A stretch of DNA of 64,000 nt from Bacteroides ihuae (lineage in GTDB: Bacteria; Bacteroidota; Bacteroidia; Bacteroidales; Bacteroidaceae): NCBI RefSeq assembly GCF_900104585.1, contig NZ_FNVX01000006.1:372001-436000 (forward strand), read 5' to 3'. Shown here one piece after another: positions 9,343 through 17,678 of this stretch. Position 1 is the first letter of the stretch. Every line of letters starts with the position of its first letter. The translations under genes and the position numbers were made by a program. The notes under the pieces were generated by a model that saw nothing but the letters and a program-made list of their open reading frames with translations, did not search any database and had not been told where the DNA came from.

Positions 9343-9403
9343 GATACATAAGTTTAAATTAATCAATAATTAATTAGACTCTTTCTTTAGCGCAATTGTT
9401 ACA

Positions 9404-9435
9404 CAAATATAACAGCGTTAAGCGTAATTAACAAT
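9404..9435 (-). promoter_or_regulatory. Bacteroides-type promoter of the E-set/LTxxQ gene
   Basis: Minus-strand ATTG (9432-9435), a 20-base spacer and TATATTTG (9404-9411), about 62 bases before the chosen ATG. Confidence 0.6.
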
Positions 9436-9549
9436 TTATTTGTATCATAATTGAATTAGTACTGCGTCGATAAACGAAAATTGAACCTTCATTTTAAGCT
9501 ATTAAAGCAGAAAGATGGGCGTTCTACAACGTTATAATCTTCTTTTTAC

Positions 9550-9557
9550 TAAATTTG
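9550..9557 (+). promoter_or_regulatory. -7 box before the BspA-like gene
   Basis: TAAATTTG lies about 63 bases before the ATG at 9620. I see no clear -33 box at the right distance. Confidence 0.4.
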
Positions 9558-9619
9558 CACAAGTCCCATGGATAAAGAAGCTTCAACCATAAGGAATAGG
9601 GATATTACAATTAATTATT

Positions 9620-10861
9620 ATGAAGATAAATGTTACGGCTGGCAATTTAGGCACACTCCTCAATACTCAAACAAATATAAATACGCTCTTTACTATCACC
9701 GGAAAAATTAATGGAGATGATATTGCGACTATACGTAGCATTACAAATTTATCGACTCTCAATCTTACAGACGCTAGCATAGTAGAAGGTGGGCGTTTTT
9801 GCAACAAACAGAAAGAGTATACCTCTATCACCAAAGATGAAATCCCTGATTATATGTTATCCGGTTTTGAGACGATATCATCTGTATCCATACCTAACAC
9901 CGTCAAGAGCATTGGGAAAAAAGCATTTTCAGATTGTACCGGACTCATAGAGATTACTATTCCAAAAAGTGTAACCTCGATCGAAAACAGTGCATTTGAG
10001 AGTTGTACAGGATTAGCATCCGTCACTATTCCTAACGGAAGTATTGGTAGAAGTGCATTCTCAAACTGCTCTGGATTAACCACGTTAACGATAGGTAAAG
10101 ATGTAACGAATATTGGTGAGACTGCATTTCTTGGTTGTTCAGGAGTGGCATCTCTTAGCATCCCTGATAAAGTAACTATTATTGGCGACCAAGCATTTAA
10201 GGATTGTGCCGGAATCGTTTCAATCCATATTTCCAATGGTGTAACTTCTATTGGTGACCAGACATTCAGAAACTGCGCAGCATTGACCTCTGTCACCCTT
10301 CCTAATAGCATCACTTCTATTGGCGACCAAACATTCAGAGGGTGCACAGCTTTACCTGCTATTATTCTTCCCGATAGCATCCTTTCTATCTGCGAGAATG
10401 CCTTTATGGATTGTTCCGAATTAGCTTCAGTTTATCTTCCCAGCAACTTAACGTCTATAGAAGGATGGGCTTTTTATGACTGCCCCAAACTAACCGACAT
10501 CATCATCCCCAGTAGTGTTATTTTTATTGGTGAAGCAACGTTCTTTGGTTGTTCAAGCCTCTCATTTGTCACCCTGCCTAGCGGCATAACCTCCATTGAA
10601 GACAACACCTTTCATGGCTGTACCGCACTAAACGCAGTCATTCTTCCGGATAGCCTCAACAGCATTGGTTATCATGCTTTTAAAGACTGCTCTGCACTCA
10701 CTGAGATACATTGCAAGGCTTTGGTACCACCAAGCGTAACCCCGGGAGCTTTCAACGGAGTAGATAAAAAACGCTGCAAATTATATACACCTAAAGGAGT
10801 TCATGAAGCCTATTGCCATGCAGCAGGTTGGACAGATTTTTCGGCTGTTATCGAAGAATGA
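9620..10861 (+). CDS. BspA-family leucine-rich repeat protein without signal peptide
   Basis: 413 residues, almost all leucine-rich repeats of the BspA/LRR_5 type. A ~23-residue unit repeats about 13 times, each with a core like VTSIGDQTFRNCAALTSV followed by LPNSI. The first ~60 residues (ATIRSITNLSTLNLTDASI) match the cap normally found after the signal peptide in surface BspA proteins, but here the protein starts directly at this cap and an in-frame stop lies 28 bases upstream, so no export signal is encoded. Surface relatives bind host proteins; this one may be cytoplasmic, secreted by an unusual route, or a truncated allele. The short near-identical DNA repeats at 10200-10400 come from the LRR coding pattern. 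Confidence 0.85.
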   Translation: MKINVTAGNLGTLLNTQTNINTLFTITGKINGDDIATIRSITNLSTLNLTDASIVEGGRFCNKQKEYTSITKDEIPDYMLSGFETISSVSIPNTVKSIGKKAFSDCTGLIEITIPKSVTSIENSAFESCTGLASVTIPNGSIGRSAFSNCSGLTTLTIGKDVTNIGETAFLGCSGVASLSIPDKVTIIGDQAFKDCAGIVSIHISNGVTSIGDQTFRNCAALTSVTLPNSITSIGDQTFRGCTALPAIILPDSILSICENAFMDCSELASVYLPSNLTSIEGWAFYDCPKLTDIIIPSSVIFIGEATFFGCSSLSFVTLPSGITSIEDNTFHGCTALNAVILPDSLNSIGYHAFKDCSALTEIHCKALVPPSVTPGAFNGVDKKRCKLYTPKGVHEAYCHAAGWTDFSAVIEE

Positions 10862-10866
10862 TTTTT

Positions 10867-11868
10867 TTAATCCAGATACTCCTTCTTACACATATCAACA
10901 CAGAGAACGAATACCGAAAGCAGCAGTGGACCAAAAATAACTCCTAAAAAGCCAAACAACGAAAGCCCTATGAATACGCCAAAGATAGTGATCAAAGGAT
11001 GTATATCCGCCATTCTTTTCTGCAATATAAAGCGTATGAGATTATCCACATTCGTAATGACAATAATTCCATAAGCAGCCAATCCGATAGCCTGTGGCCA
11101 ATCGCCCAACAAAGCTAAATAAACCGACAGCGGGAACCAAACCAGACCAGTTCCCAGCATAGGGATAATCGTGACGAAGCAAGTTATAACTCCAAAAAAG
11201 AAAGCATTGGGAACTCCAAGAACAAGATAACCAATTGTAGCCACTCCTCCTTGTATTAAAGCCAACAAAGGAATGCCAAGTGCATTCGACCTTACGATCA
11301 AATTAATCTCTCTCAACACATATTGCTTATTCTTATCGCTAAATGGCAGTAAACTATAAGTGTATTTTTCCATCTTATTGCCGCCAAGCAACATAAAAAA
11401 AAGAACAAAAACCATGATAAACAGATTCATCACAAAACTACCTAAGCCGGCCATAAAACTCTGTCCTATTTGAGTCAGAAAATTAATTGCAGATGTTATA
11501 TTATCCTTAACAAGTACATCATAACCGGTTTTTTCCTGCACCAAATCAGCAACATGCTGAGCAGAGCTAACAAGTGCGGCCTCGTCAAGATTTATACCTT
11601 CCAATCTGGTTAAAACCAGCCATACAAATAGAGATAAAGGTATCAGAAAACAGAGAATAGATTCTAATAAAAGAAGTATTGCCACTAAGCTACGTTTCAT
11701 TCGTCTCTTTTCTGTGAGATAAATCAACTGACCTCGTAGCATAATATAGATGGTAAAAGCTCCTAATATGCCACTCAGATAGGGTGCAAGTTCAAAGAAC
11801 AAAAGTGCTCCCAGAGCTAGTACAATAACAATCAGAGAATATTTCCAATAGCGTTCTTTTTCAGTCAT
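10867..11868 (-). CDS. AI-2E family transporter (PerM/TqsA-like permease)
   Basis: 333 residues with about seven to eight hydrophobic helices. The C-terminal hallmarks of the family are PNAFFFGVITCFVTIIPMLG and IFGVFIGLSLFGFLGVIFGP. Members move small molecules or ions across the inner membrane; the 'autoinducer-2' name comes from one E. coli member and does not establish the substrate here. A -7 box (TATATTTG on the minus strand, 11913-11920) lies 45 bases upstream. Its stop lies 5 bases from the convergent BspA gene stop. Confidence 0.88.
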   Translation of the reverse strand: MTEKERYWKYSLIVIVLALGALLFFELAPYLSGILGAFTIYIMLRGQLIYLTEKRRMKRSLVAILLLLESILCFLIPLSLFVWLVLTRLEGINLDEAALVSSAQHVADLVQEKTGYDVLVKDNITSAINFLTQIGQSFMAGLGSFVMNLFIMVFVLFFMLLGGNKMEKYTYSLLPFSDKNKQYVLREINLIVRSNALGIPLLALIQGGVATIGYLVLGVPNAFFFGVITCFVTIIPMLGTGLVWFPLSVYLALLGDWPQAIGLAAYGIIVITNVDNLIRFILQKRMADIHPLITIFGVFIGLSLFGFLGVIFGPLLLSVFVLCVDMCKKEYLD

Positions 11869-11972
11869 AGGGTTACTTTTTTATATCTATTACCATCATT
11901 TGAGACTATGTGCAAATATAGAGTTTTTTCTCATTCTCAGGTTAATATCATATTATAATCTTTAGCTGATTA

Positions 11973-12092
11973 TTAGTAAGCATATCTGTGATTGATACCC
12001 TCGGCTATTGCCACAAAGAAGATCATCAACAACATCTTGCCAAAGTAAGAAAGTCCGAATCCGAGATGTTTAAAACCTTTTAATGAGATAGA
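11973..12092 (-). pseudogene. 3' remnant of a membrane-protein gene
   Basis: The minus strand is open for about 39 codons ending in TAA at 11973-11975. The translation contains HLGFGLSYFGKMLLMIFF and AIAEGINHRY, which looks like a genuine membrane-protein C-terminus. A stop lies just upstream, and a terminator hairpin at 12109-12139 would block any transcription from further up. I cannot name the family. Together with the broken genes next to it this looks like decayed DNA. Confidence 0.35.
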
Positions 12093-12099
12093 TTATAAT

Positions 12100-12139
12100 A
12101 AAAAAGCTATTCTTTCAAACCGCTAAAGTTTGAAAGAAT
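12100..12139 (-). terminator. Terminator downstream of the interrupted lipoprotein gene
   Basis: A 12-bp perfect stem (ATTCTTTCAAAC 12109-12120 / GTTTGAAAGAAT 12128-12139) with a 7-base loop. On the minus strand it runs into AGCTTTTTT, so it acts for minus-strand transcription. Confidence 0.75.
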
Positions 12140-12173
12140 ACAAGCAAAAAGCCCATAGCCTTGCTACAAGGCC

Positions 12174-12578
12174 CTATTTCCCTGACGTCAAAACATCCAC
12201 AATAGTATAGGTGACTTTAGCATCAGGCACTGTAGTAGTTATTGTTATCGTATAGATCTTCCAGAGCTGGTTAGTTTCTTGCCATCTAACATCTACGTAC
12301 GCAGTTGGGTTGCTACAAGTTACTGAGACTGATGAAAGTTCTTCCGTTGAAATCCAAGAATACTCCACAGTAGCACTCTCCCAGAGGATTGATGCATTGG
12401 TTAATTTCAGATCATCCGTGGTAATTAAAAAGTTGTCGGAGTTGGGTACATAATCCTTTCAATTTAGAGTAATCTTTTCAATCCCTATTTGGGTATTGTT
12501 TAATTTAACGGGATTTTCCTCACTATTCTCACAAGAAACAAATAAAAGAATAGAAATGATAAATAATAAATTCTTCAT
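12174..12578 (-). pseudogene. Small lipoprotein gene interrupted by one in-frame TGA
   Basis: From the ATG at 12578 the frame encodes a lipoprotein signal (MKNLLFIISILLFVSCENSEE, with Cys as lipobox). It stops at a TGA (minus strand, 12461-12459) after GIEKITLN, then stays open in the same frame through KDYVPNSDNFLITTDD and EYSWISTEELSSV to the real end at 12174. A single change (for example TGG to TGA) would explain it. A good promoter (12611-12641) and a terminator (12100-12139) frame the whole 134-codon unit, so both halves belong to one gene. The downstream half is Ser/Thr/Val-rich and beta-like, with no recognised family. It could be a real nonsense mutation or a sequencing error. Confidence 0.7.
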
Positions 12579-12610
12579 AATAGTTAAGTTATAGTCTATA
12601 AATAATTTGG

Positions 12611-12641
12611 CAAAAATAGAAAGAATTAAATAAAGCACAAA
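12611..12641 (-). promoter_or_regulatory. Promoter of the interrupted lipoprotein gene
   Basis: Minus-strand TTTG (12638-12641), a 19-base spacer and TATTTTTG (12611-12618). It supports the start at 12578, not the upstream Met at 12656. Confidence 0.65.
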
Positions 12642-12707
12642 AAACAAACGAATCATTTTTCTTAAGAAGATTAATTTGTATCCTCAAAAAAACAATTCTC
12701 TATATAG

Positions 12708-12777
12708 CTAATTTGAAGGCTAGTAAATAAACGATTCTCGTTTATTTATCATAATACTTTATAAATAAATCGCCATA
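12708..12777 (-). pseudogene. Degenerate copy of the 3' end of the gene at 13691-14776
   Basis: Read on the minus strand, this ends NENRLFTSLQI, which lines up with the C-terminus FENGLLTSIQN of the intact 361-residue protein 1 kb away; upstream, YGDLFIKYYD lines up with YGEINCSYLYF. The frame is broken between these blocks. A perfect hairpin (12724-12748) lies inside it. The best reading is a decayed tandem paralogue. Confidence 0.45.
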
Positions 12778-12799
12778 TTACAGTAAGATGAAATAAACT

Positions 12800-12974
12800 A
12801 AGAAGAGTTATTTATCATTCCCTTCCAAGTTTGATAATCCATTTATTTTCATTTCTTTCCATTAGGGTTTAATTAATTGGATTTTCATATTGCTATGACT
12901 TCTTATTAATTCTAGTATCATACAGCACATACCATAATAGATATCAAAACCTATTAATTTATTAACGAAAATTA
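12800..12974. other. AT-rich intergenic DNA
   Basis: I see no gene or clear signal here apart from a 14-codon minus-strand frame (ATG near 12842), too short to call. Confidence 0.4.
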
Positions 12975-13091
12975 TCATTTGACGATTTTTATACATTTGG
13001 CACTTTCAATGAAGTGCTTGAATTCTTCGGTATTAAGACTTATCAAGAAACGAAAACCTTTCTGAATATCACGGTAATCCGCATATTCCAT
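12975..13091 (-). pseudogene. N-terminal remnant of a transposase-like gene
   Basis: The 38-codon minus-strand frame MEYADYRDIQKGFRFLISL ... TEEFKHFIESAK resembles the start of Bacteroidetes DDE transposases, which open with a 'SLTxLxxEEFxxLLPHF'-type segment. It stops early and no DDE domain follows, so it is at most a relic. Assignment by memory of the family pattern only. Confidence 0.35.
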
Positions 13092-13156
13092 GCTTAAGAA
13101 AAATGCGTATATTGAATATAAAAAATTTAATTTACATTAATCTTAGTTTATCTAGA

Positions 13157-13648
13157 TTACCACATCCCATTCTCTTTAAAGAACTCTATCCCTTTAAAGG
13201 CTGCTCCCTTTGCTCTTTCAATAGTCTCAAAAGATTGCTTTCCCCATATTTTATCTATCTTAACAGCATATTTGTGTTCTACATTCTCATAGATAAGGAT
13301 ATAGTGGCTATCCATCTTCAGAAATTTGTTACCATTGCGATTAACAATCCATTTGTGTCTGAGAAAATTAGTACGCTGAGTCGCTTTCTTTTTCAACTTA
13401 CGCTCAAGGCATCTTGAAGTTTCATAATCGCCTGTAAGTTTGGAAGCACATTGGCAACCCACTAAATATTGTTCGATAATATCTGGATGAACAATAACAT
13501 GTACATAACGGATTTTTTCGTGCCCACACATCATACAATTTTCATAGATGGTTTCATCTTTCGATTGACCATCTTTTCTAACATCATACACATTTTCTAA
13601 TATCCACCCTTTGTGCGGAATATCTTTTAGTTTCCAACGATTAACCAT
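13157..13648 (-). CDS. Conserved hypothetical protein with paired-cysteine zinc-ribbon-like core
   Basis: 163 residues. The core has CMMCGHEKIRYVHVIVHP followed by VGCQCASKLTGDYETSRCLE, giving CxxC and CxC pairs about 27 residues apart, a pattern that suggests a zinc-binding fold. The rest is Lys-rich (ERKLKKKATQRTNFLRHKW). Similar small proteins with 'C-M-C-G...IRYVH...VGC-C-A' occur in many bacteria and phages with no known function. It lies in the AT-rich accessory stretch between gene remnants and a hypothetical secreted protein. Confidence 0.65.
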   Translation of the reverse strand: MVNRWKLKDIPHKGWILENVYDVRKDGQSKDETIYENCMMCGHEKIRYVHVIVHPDIIEQYLVGCQCASKLTGDYETSRCLERKLKKKATQRTNFLRHKWIVNRNGNKFLKMDSHYILIYENVEHKYAVKIDKIWGKQSFETIERAKGAAFKGIEFFKENGMW

Positions 13649-13690
13649 ATATAGAATGTTTATTACCTTTAACCATATTATGACAAATAA

Positions 13691-14776
13691 CTAATTTTGA
13701 ATGCTAGTTAATAAACCATTTTCAAAATATAAATAGCTACAATTTATCTCTCCATAAACCCATTGTTCGTATGTTCCAAAACCTCCTATTGTCTTATTTA
13801 TATTATCTGGCTCTCCCCAAGATTCTCGACACATCTGCTTATTAAAACCTATTTCAACTTTCCCTTCAATAATTAGTTTTGCTTTTTGTTGACCATATTT
13901 TTTTACCATTTTTTGTTTATCTGCAATATCTGTCTTATGCTTTTCCAATGTTTCAAATTTATTAAATGAAATATCAGTTCCTGCAATATCGTCAAGCCAA
14001 ACAAAAGATTTTCCATATTTGGGATTATCCATTATCGCTATTATCTCATTATCGCCGCCTTCTTTTACGGCGATGTCTACACACTTTAATTTAACTCCAG
14101 TAGGTATATCAGCCCTCTCACTTCCATCATTAATACTACGAAGTCCATTTTTCTCTTTATTTATTGAAGACCGATTATTAACATAAATATAATCTTTGCC
14201 AGTATAAACTTGTTTCATTTTCTCAAAATACCCTTGAGTAAGGAATAATGAAAATACGATTTGTTCTAAATCGTTATAGTATAAGTATACAGTGTCTTTA
14301 CTAATAGTTTCAATTAATTCTATACAGGCTTTTCCTTTATCTAATGCCCATATTGAAGATTCTGGGCCAGAAATTATTTTATTTACAAGAAAGGATTTAC
14401 ATTTTAATTGATCATAGCTGCAATGCATAATATTATTATTGTTTTTATACGGAATTGCCTTGTATAAAGGATAATTGCTGCCATCAAATTTGGGAACAGT
14501 ATATAAATGCATATGTGAATATCCTCCTCGCTCTTTTGAGAAGTTATTTTCTCTTAAATAAATCGTTTGCCCAATGTGTTTCCTCACATTACTAATATCT
14601 ATATTTTGTAAGCTGTCATAGCGTTCAGTAAGAAGCATAGTATCTATTAATCGTTTTTTCATACATTTATTGGAGTCTACAATAGATCTCTTCTCCTCAA
14701 TTTTCAATCTAGTAATTTGCGCAAACGTATAATCCACGAATGACAGCATTAATACAATAAGAATATACCTTTTCAT
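13691..14776 (-). CDS. Secreted hypothetical protein
   Basis: 361 residues with a signal peptide (MKRYILIVLMLSFVDYTFAQ). I recognise no domain with certainty. The C-terminal ~45 residues (GFNKQMCRESWGEPDNINK, GTYEQWVYGE, LYFENGLLTSIQ) resemble the BamE/SmpA-like or DUF2845-like pattern in which a 'W-G-P' turn is followed by 'W-Y' strands, which here would be a small periplasmic fold. A -7/-33 pair (minus-strand TACTTTTG at 14937-14944, CAAG at 14963-14966) lies far upstream and would give a ~150-base leader. A decayed copy of its 3' end lies at 12708-12777. Confidence 0.6.
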   Translation of the reverse strand: MKRYILIVLMLSFVDYTFAQITRLKIEEKRSIVDSNKCMKKRLIDTMLLTERYDSLQNIDISNVRKHIGQTIYLRENNFSKERGGYSHMHLYTVPKFDGSNYPLYKAIPYKNNNNIMHCSYDQLKCKSFLVNKIISGPESSIWALDKGKACIELIETISKDTVYLYYNDLEQIVFSLFLTQGYFEKMKQVYTGKDYIYVNNRSSINKEKNGLRSINDGSERADIPTGVKLKCVDIAVKEGGDNEIIAIMDNPKYGKSFVWLDDIAGTDISFNKFETLEKHKTDIADKQKMVKKYGQQKAKLIIEGKVEIGFNKQMCRESWGEPDNINKTIGGFGTYEQWVYGEINCSYLYFENGLLTSIQN

Positions 14777-15050
14777 TATAATATAAGTTTAAATTAACAT
14801 CAAAATAGTCTATATAAAAAGCCAACGCATTATTGCTACAATTATCTATTTACAACGCCCAAGAATAAATTAATATTTTTATTAAATAGACGACTGATTC
14901 TATCTATTCCTATTCTTTTGAACAGACAAAAGTAAAAACACTTATTTTCTAACAAGTCTTTTTTCAAAGTCTAATCCCATTATTGCCAAAGATCTACCAT
15001 CACCAAGGATATTGCGAAATAAAATCAAAAGATCCAGACTTATCTTTTTT
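14777..15050. other. AT-rich intergenic DNA with a possible promoter
   Basis: No gene seen. A minus-strand TACTTTTG (14937-14944) with an 18-base spaced CTTG (14963-14966) could be the promoter of the downstream secreted protein. Confidence 0.4.
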
Positions 15051-17441
15051 CTAATTTAGAGGTATTAAAGTATCCCCAATCGTTTTATGCATCTCCTTAA
15101 TATCAGTATCACTCACTATAAGCTCATTTCTATTAGTCACACTCCTCAAAAAATCCAAAAGCTTGGATTTCTGAACAATAAAATCCGGATTATCAATTTT
15201 CATGTATGCCTTTAAATTCGTCAAATTTTCTTTATCATGAATTTTTTGTTCTTTCTCAGATTTCACTTCACCATCTGATTTAGAAAACAAATAATAAATT
15301 ATATCTTCAATAACATCTCTATTATTTTTGAAGATATACCTTATTCTATCGGCTTTAATATCAGTCGAAAAATAAATTTGCGCAGATTCTGGTATAACAA
15401 TATGCTTCTGCATTTCTTCAATAAAAGTAAATAGTTTTTTCAAGATAGAAACTTCATCATGTTCTTTTTTTTCAGAACAATTTTTAAGATTAAAGAAAAA
15501 TGATTTTTCCTTTTCCTCATGGATCAACTTTCTTGCTTCCTCTTGAAAAAGTAGATCATCCAAAGATAGCAAGGACAATAGTTCCAGATAACTTATTTCA
15601 TTACTTTTTAGTTTATAAGCAAAATATTTAAAAAAAGAAGAGACATAACAAACTGATTGCTGATCAGAATTTACTCTATTAGTGAATAACAAAAAAAGTA
15701 TCTTTGCCACAATTTCATTAGCCAAACCTTCTGCGCTCAAGATATCTTGAACAATAGTTTTAGCATCTGTCTCTCGTTCCTTTTCAGTATCGCTTTTTAA
15801 CACATAATTATTAGAACCAGCAGGTTCTGCCTTCCGTTTGTTTTTCTGAGCAATATAAGACCTTACCAATGCTTCCAATTCTTTGTCTTTAGACGGAAGT
15901 TGAAAATCTTTTTTTAAAGTATATTTATATTGAGGAGGAAAATTGAACAACACTCGTGGATTTGACCTTATTGTTTTATAGACCTCTGGATTCAGAAATT
16001 TAATTAATTCCAGCCAAAATAAATCAGGCAAATAAATATCATCCAACACTTCTTCTTCAAACTGACGCACAGTAAATTTGAAGGAGTTCAAGAAGCGATA
16101 CACATTTCTAAAACTATCAAGAACCTCTATTAAAAGGCACTTTGAATTAAACAATTTCCTTTCTAATATATCACGAATTAGATTATTAATTCGATCAGGT
16201 TTTACTATCTCTGCTAATATTGCACGAAGTTCCTTCTCCAATACTTTTATTAAGATTGTTTTTTCATAGGCAGGCATCACTATTTCAAGATTGATAATCT
16301 TCTCCAAATAGCGTTCAGGTTCATTCAACTTGTTTTCACGAAGTGTGTCAAGAACATGTTCTTTATCATACGCAAGAATAAAAAAGAAATTTTGGAAATC
16401 TGCAGTATTGCGTATCAACTTAAAAACGCCCATTAATTCATCATACTCCAAACGGTCTAAATCATCAACAATAATAACTACAGGTTTGCCTATCTTCTTA
16501 ATTTTCTCAGATAGATCTTTATATTGAGATAATGCAGAATCAGCTTGCCAACAGCACAGCCTTATCAATGAAATGAACCAATTAAATTTTTCAAAAGAAA
16601 GACTAGAAAGATATCTATCAATTGCTCGGTTTATTGATGAGTCATAAACAGAGAGTTCTGATTGCATTATCGCAAAAAATTCACTTATTACATCAGTAGA
16701 GCTACTACAGAACCAAGGTTTAAAATCAAAATGAATCACGTGTTGATTTTCCTTTTCATTTAGTTCTTTATTAAGAAGTAAGATAAACGATGTTTTGCCT
16801 TCACCGTAAGCCTCATTTAGTCCTATCGTAAATGCATTGGCTTTCTGTTTCTTATTCGCCTCAAATGTACTCTTTATTACCTGAATCATTTTTTTTGCAT
16901 AACTAGAGCGCCCGTAATCATCTTGTTCTGTCGGAGAATCATAATACAAAGAATGCTGTTCACCCTCTCCAGCAGTTTTTTTCTTTCTACATATTATCTT
17001 ATATATAGCAAGGAAAAGCTCAGAACAAAGCAAAGAAGCAAAAGGAATATAAATATAAAAAGCAGAACCTAAACCCGTAAATTCATAACGCTTACTACAA
17101 AAAACAAATATAAATACAACAAAAAACAGTCCTTCATAGCAGACTCTAAGCGGGAACAACTCTATCTCATCTTTAAAATTCTTTATTACTAAAGAAGCAA
17201 AGAGTCCACACAAAAAAAGAAGAATTAAAAACACCCATATATTACCATCCGGTACAAATGAGAATATAGGATTTACAATATATTCTATCCACAAATTATT
17301 TATTAATCTCCAGAACAGCACAAAGAAAGCTACCACAGCAGTAAAATATAAAAGCTGATTAACATTCAGCTTTTCGGCTAAATGCGAATAACAGTACGCC
17401 AACTCTTCCTTTACTTTTTCTATATTCTTCTCTTTTCCCAT
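15051..17441 (-). CDS. KAP-family P-loop NTPase, membrane-anchored
   Basis: 796 residues. Four hydrophobic segments occupy about residues 30-50, 67-87, 103-115 and 128-150. A KAP NTPase domain follows, with a Walker A-like loop NEAYGEGKTS (209-218), Walker B VVIIVDDLDR (321-330) and FFFILAYDKEHV (352-363), typical of the KAP family. The first glycine of the usual GxWGxGKTS loop is Glu here. The C-terminal half is helical and charged, without a recognised effector. The gene is AT-rich and stands alone behind a -7 box (minus-strand TATATTTG, 17555-17562) in accessory DNA. KAP NTPases often occur in mobile or defence-type regions; a defence role is an inference only. Confidence 0.8.
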   Translation of the reverse strand: MGKEKNIEKVKEELAYCYSHLAEKLNVNQLLYFTAVVAFFVLFWRLINNLWIEYIVNPIFSFVPDGNIWVFLILLFLCGLFASLVIKNFKDEIELFPLRVCYEGLFFVVFIFVFCSKRYEFTGLGSAFYIYIPFASLLCSELFLAIYKIICRKKKTAGEGEQHSLYYDSPTEQDDYGRSSYAKKMIQVIKSTFEANKKQKANAFTIGLNEAYGEGKTSFILLLNKELNEKENQHVIHFDFKPWFCSSSTDVISEFFAIMQSELSVYDSSINRAIDRYLSSLSFEKFNWFISLIRLCCWQADSALSQYKDLSEKIKKIGKPVVIIVDDLDRLEYDELMGVFKLIRNTADFQNFFFILAYDKEHVLDTLRENKLNEPERYLEKIINLEIVMPAYEKTILIKVLEKELRAILAEIVKPDRINNLIRDILERKLFNSKCLLIEVLDSFRNVYRFLNSFKFTVRQFEEEVLDDIYLPDLFWLELIKFLNPEVYKTIRSNPRVLFNFPPQYKYTLKKDFQLPSKDKELEALVRSYIAQKNKRKAEPAGSNNYVLKSDTEKERETDAKTIVQDILSAEGLANEIVAKILFLLFTNRVNSDQQSVCYVSSFFKYFAYKLKSNEISYLELLSLLSLDDLLFQEEARKLIHEEKEKSFFFNLKNCSEKKEHDEVSILKKLFTFIEEMQKHIVIPESAQIYFSTDIKADRIRYIFKNNRDVIEDIIYYLFSKSDGEVKSEKEQKIHDKENLTNLKAYMKIDNPDFIVQKSKLLDFLRSVTNRNELIVSDTDIKEMHKTIGDTLIPLN

Positions 17442-17637
17442 TTTTATTTAGTTTCTAAGCATTCCAAATCTTACAATTCGCATAAAAAGTAATTTGCAAA
17501 ATATTCCGATTCCAAGAAGCTTTACAAGAAAACCTTACTAATAATTTGGCTCTACAAATATAGAAAACATTTCAACAAACAGAAAACAAAATGAGTACTA
17601 TTTCCAGTACGCACACTCTAATCTAACTAATTATTCC

Positions 17638-17645
17638 TACTTTTG
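17638..17645 (+). promoter_or_regulatory. -7 box of aroA
   Basis: TACTTTTG, 34 bases before the chosen ATG. The -33 side is weak. It rules out the upstream start at 17643. Confidence 0.5.
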
Positions 17646-17678
17646 CATTCTGAATCATTGTTTATCAAACCTGAAATT

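Noticed and set aside
9850-10700. Tandem DNA repeat or CRISPR-like spacing
   Set aside because: The spacing follows the ~23-residue leucine-rich repeats of the BspA-like protein; units differ and there are no spacers. No CRISPR array or cas gene is visible in the window.
12174-12368. Separate 64-codon gene
   Set aside because: It is in the same frame as the upstream lipoprotein segment and is joined to it through one TGA; its own ATG has no leader signals.
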